NCBI GenBank assembly: GCA_035295225.1
Contig: DATGJI010000026.1
Coordinates: 1-44,067 of the forward strand
Reading direction: 5' to 3'
DNA: 44,067 nucleotides
Source: Candidatus Eremiobacteraceae bacterium
Lineage (GTDB): Bacteria; Vulcanimicrobiota; Vulcanimicrobiia; Eremiobacterales; Eremiobacteraceae
Shown: positions 42,584-44,067 of the stretch, piece by piece
Position numbering within the stretch: the stretch's first letter is position 1
How the letters are laid out: every line of letters begins with the position of its first letter
Notes under the pieces: model-generated
Seen by the model: only the letters and a program-made list of their open reading frames with translations
Told to the model about the DNA's origin: nothing
Databases searched by the model: none
Translations under genes and position numbers: made by a program

Positions 42584-44067
42584 CTAGCCGCCGCCGGAGT
42601 CGTCCACCGGCGCTTCAGGTTCGGGCGCGGGCTCAGAGTATGACTCCGATGACGAATCGGACGACGAGTAGTTGGCGTCATCCTGTGCTTGCGCCGCTGC
42701 AGCTTCTTGATCCGCCTGATTGTACTCAGCGTCTTGTTGTGCTTGAGCGGCGTCGTTTTCGGCCTGCTGCTGAGCGTACTGCGCATCTTCGACCGCCGCT
42801 TGCGCTTGGTCTTTGTCGTCTTGTTCGCTCGCTTGCGCGGAACTGAGTCCCCACGACATGCATTCGGAGTAGTAGTCGGAGCCGGAATCGTAGTGGCTGC
42901 CGCAGGTCTGAGAAAGTTGCGCGTACGCGTCACCGGTCGGGGCCGGCGACGGTTCTTCCATCGCGGTGGTCAGGTTGGAAAGCTCCGGCTGCCACTGCGG
43001 AACGTCGCGGTTCTGATCCACCCAGGAGATGAGCCACGTCCGATTCTGTTTCGCGAGCGCAAGATCCGGAGAGAAGTGCAGCGCCATCGCATAGTCGGCG
43101 AAGGCTCCGCGGATGTCGCCGATGTTCTGGCGCGCATAGCCGCGATTGTTGTATGCCATCGCGTAGCTGGGGACGTACTTGATCGCGGCCGACGCGTCGG
43201 CGATCCCATCACGAAAGTCGCCTTGATTGATGTTCGTCCGGCTTCGGTCGACGAACGCCTCGGCGAAGTGCGGCGCGATATGGATGGCGCGCGTGCAATC
43301 GTACATCGCGTCGCTGTAGTCGGAGACGTCGTTATACGCGTCGCAGCGCTGATCGAAAAGCCAGGCGTTGTTCGAATCGAGACGAAGGGCGGCCGTAAAG
43401 TCCGCGATGGCGTCCGAATAGTCTCGCAAGTCTGACTCCGCCACGCCGCGGTCGGCATAGGCCAAAGGATAGCTGCGCGTGATGCGCAGCGCCGAGTTGA
43501 AGTCGTCGATCGATTGCCGCGGATTGCCGGTCTGGATGCGCGCCCACCCCAATAACGTGTAGGCCTGCGCGGTGCGCGCGCCTTCGGCGAACGCTTTCAC
43601 GTATTCGAGTATCGCGTCGTGGTAGCGGCCTGTCTGTGCGTACGAAAAACCGATGTTCAAGCGGGCCAGCGCCGACGCCGGCTTCAGCGCGAGCGCCGCT
43701 CGCTCGTCGGACAGCGCCGAGGTGTAGTCGGCGAGGTACTCGTCTGCTATTCCGCCGTAGAGATATGCGTAGTAACGCGTCAGCGACGGCAGCGGCGAGC
43801 CGCTGTCTGCTTTGCTGAGCGCGGTGTGAAAGTCCGCGACCACCGCGCGATATTGCCCCATACGATACTCGACCGCGCCTCTATCGTACAATGCGACGGC
43901 CGAATCCGGATCCGCGCTAAGCGCGGCATTGTAATCTGCGAGCGCGCCGTGCGCATCGCCACGATTCATTTTCGCCAGACCGCTCGCGATGAGCGGGGCC
44001 GCTTTGTCGCGGGCGGCCTTCGCCGCGGCGGCAGCGTTCGCGTGGTGCGCACAGCCGGAGACGATGA
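42584..44067 (-). CDS. TPR repeat lipoprotein, N-terminus outside the window
   Basis: The frame is open to the window edge, so the start is missing. Reading in from the edge it shows IVSGC-AHH at about 44066-44043, a lipobox with the modifiable Cys, so the protein is probably an exported lipoprotein. It then continues through an Ala-rich stretch into at least eight tetratricopeptide repeats (DYNAAL, DFHTAL, DFNSAL, DFTAAL and similar). The last 100 residues are rich in Gln, Ala, Asp and Ser, ending in a Glu/Pro tail with GGG. An internal ATG at 43969 is not the real start. TPR proteins bind partners; which is unknown. Confidence 0.82.
   Translation of the reverse strand, partial: IVSGCAHHANAAAAAKAARDKAAPLIASGLAKMNRGDAHGALADYNAALSADPDSAVALYDRGAVEYRMGQYRAVVADFHTALSKADSGSPLPSLTRYYAYLYGGIADEYLADYTSALSDERAALALKPASALARLNIGFSYAQTGRYHDAILEYVKAFAEGARTAQAYTLLGWARIQTGNPRQSIDDFNSALRITRSYPLAYADRGVAESDLRDYSDAIADFTAALRLDSNNAWLFDQRCDAYNDVSDYSDAMYDCTRAIHIAPHFAEAFVDRSRTNINQGDFRDGIADASAAIKYVPSYAMAYNNRGYARQNIGDIRGAFADYAMALHFSPDLALAKQNRTWLISWVDQNRDVPQWQPELSNLTTAMEEPSPAPTGDAYAQLSQTCGSHYDSGSDYYSECMSWGLSSAQASEQDDKDQAQAAVEDAQYAQQQAENDAAQAQQDAEYNQADQEAAAAQAQDDANYSSSDSSSESYSEPAPEPEAPVDDSGGG

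Overview
The window reads as one continuous piece of a GC-rich bacterial chromosome. Genes are packed tightly on the + strand, most are translationally coupled through GTGA, ATGA or TTGA overlaps, and no tRNA, rRNA, phage or transposase gene is visible. The gene content (diaminopimelate pathway, [4Fe-4S] PurF, ComF, HolA) is bacterial. The palindromic repeats, GC content and mixed-ancestry purine genes would suit an uncultured soil-type lineage such as Eremiobacterota (WPS-2) or a neighbour, but that placement is a guess and not shown by the sequence.

Layout. (1) 1-5057: lysine/diaminopimelate operon (end of dapB, asd, aspartokinase, dapA) running into a WecG/TagA glycosyltransferase and a sugar nucleotidyltransferase, so cell-wall precursor and surface-glycan functions. 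(2) 5214-11325: comF and a riboflavin operon (ribD, ribE, ribBA, ribH) interrupted by a serine beta-lactamase-family protein and a small DUF4760-like membrane protein. (3) 11425-15239: a DUF5069 gene with a clear promoter, a small membrane protein, a convergent MFS transporter, and an M48-like peptidase fused to an RDD membrane domain. (4) 15292-33566: mtnA, holA and a long purine operon: purB, a purC-purE fusion, purL, purQ, a double-length purS, two purP paralogues, an aminotransferase, guaA, a GGDEF protein, purD and a small secreted protein, followed by purF under its own promoter. (5) 33682-42478: an aerobic anthranilate (2-aminobenzoate) degradation operon using CoA thioesters: flavin monooxygenase/OYE fusion, SDR, MarR regulator, enoyl-CoA hydratase, acyl-CoA dehydrogenase, 2-aminobenzoate-CoA ligase, RidA-like protein and glutaryl-CoA dehydrogenase. 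(6) 42584-end, minus strand: a TPR lipoprotein cut by the window edge.

The most notable system is the purine operon. The AIR-to-SAICAR steps are carried by an animal-type PAICS fusion with a class II PurE, next to a PurB that resembles animal ADSL. The AICAR-to-FAICAR step appears to use archaeal-type, formate-dependent PurP instead of bacterial PurH. Two PurP genes lie in tandem, and the second has lost the glycine-rich ATP loop. PurS is an internal duplication.

The second notable signal is a population of short GC-rich palindromes of several families. They sit directly at stop codons between genes, and similar hairpins lie inside the reading frames of ribH, purL, purS and the monooxygenase/OYE fusion without breaking the frame. 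In purL, ribH and purS they fall in extra or linker segments.

Gene functions were assigned by recognising motifs and remembered family sequences. No database search was run.
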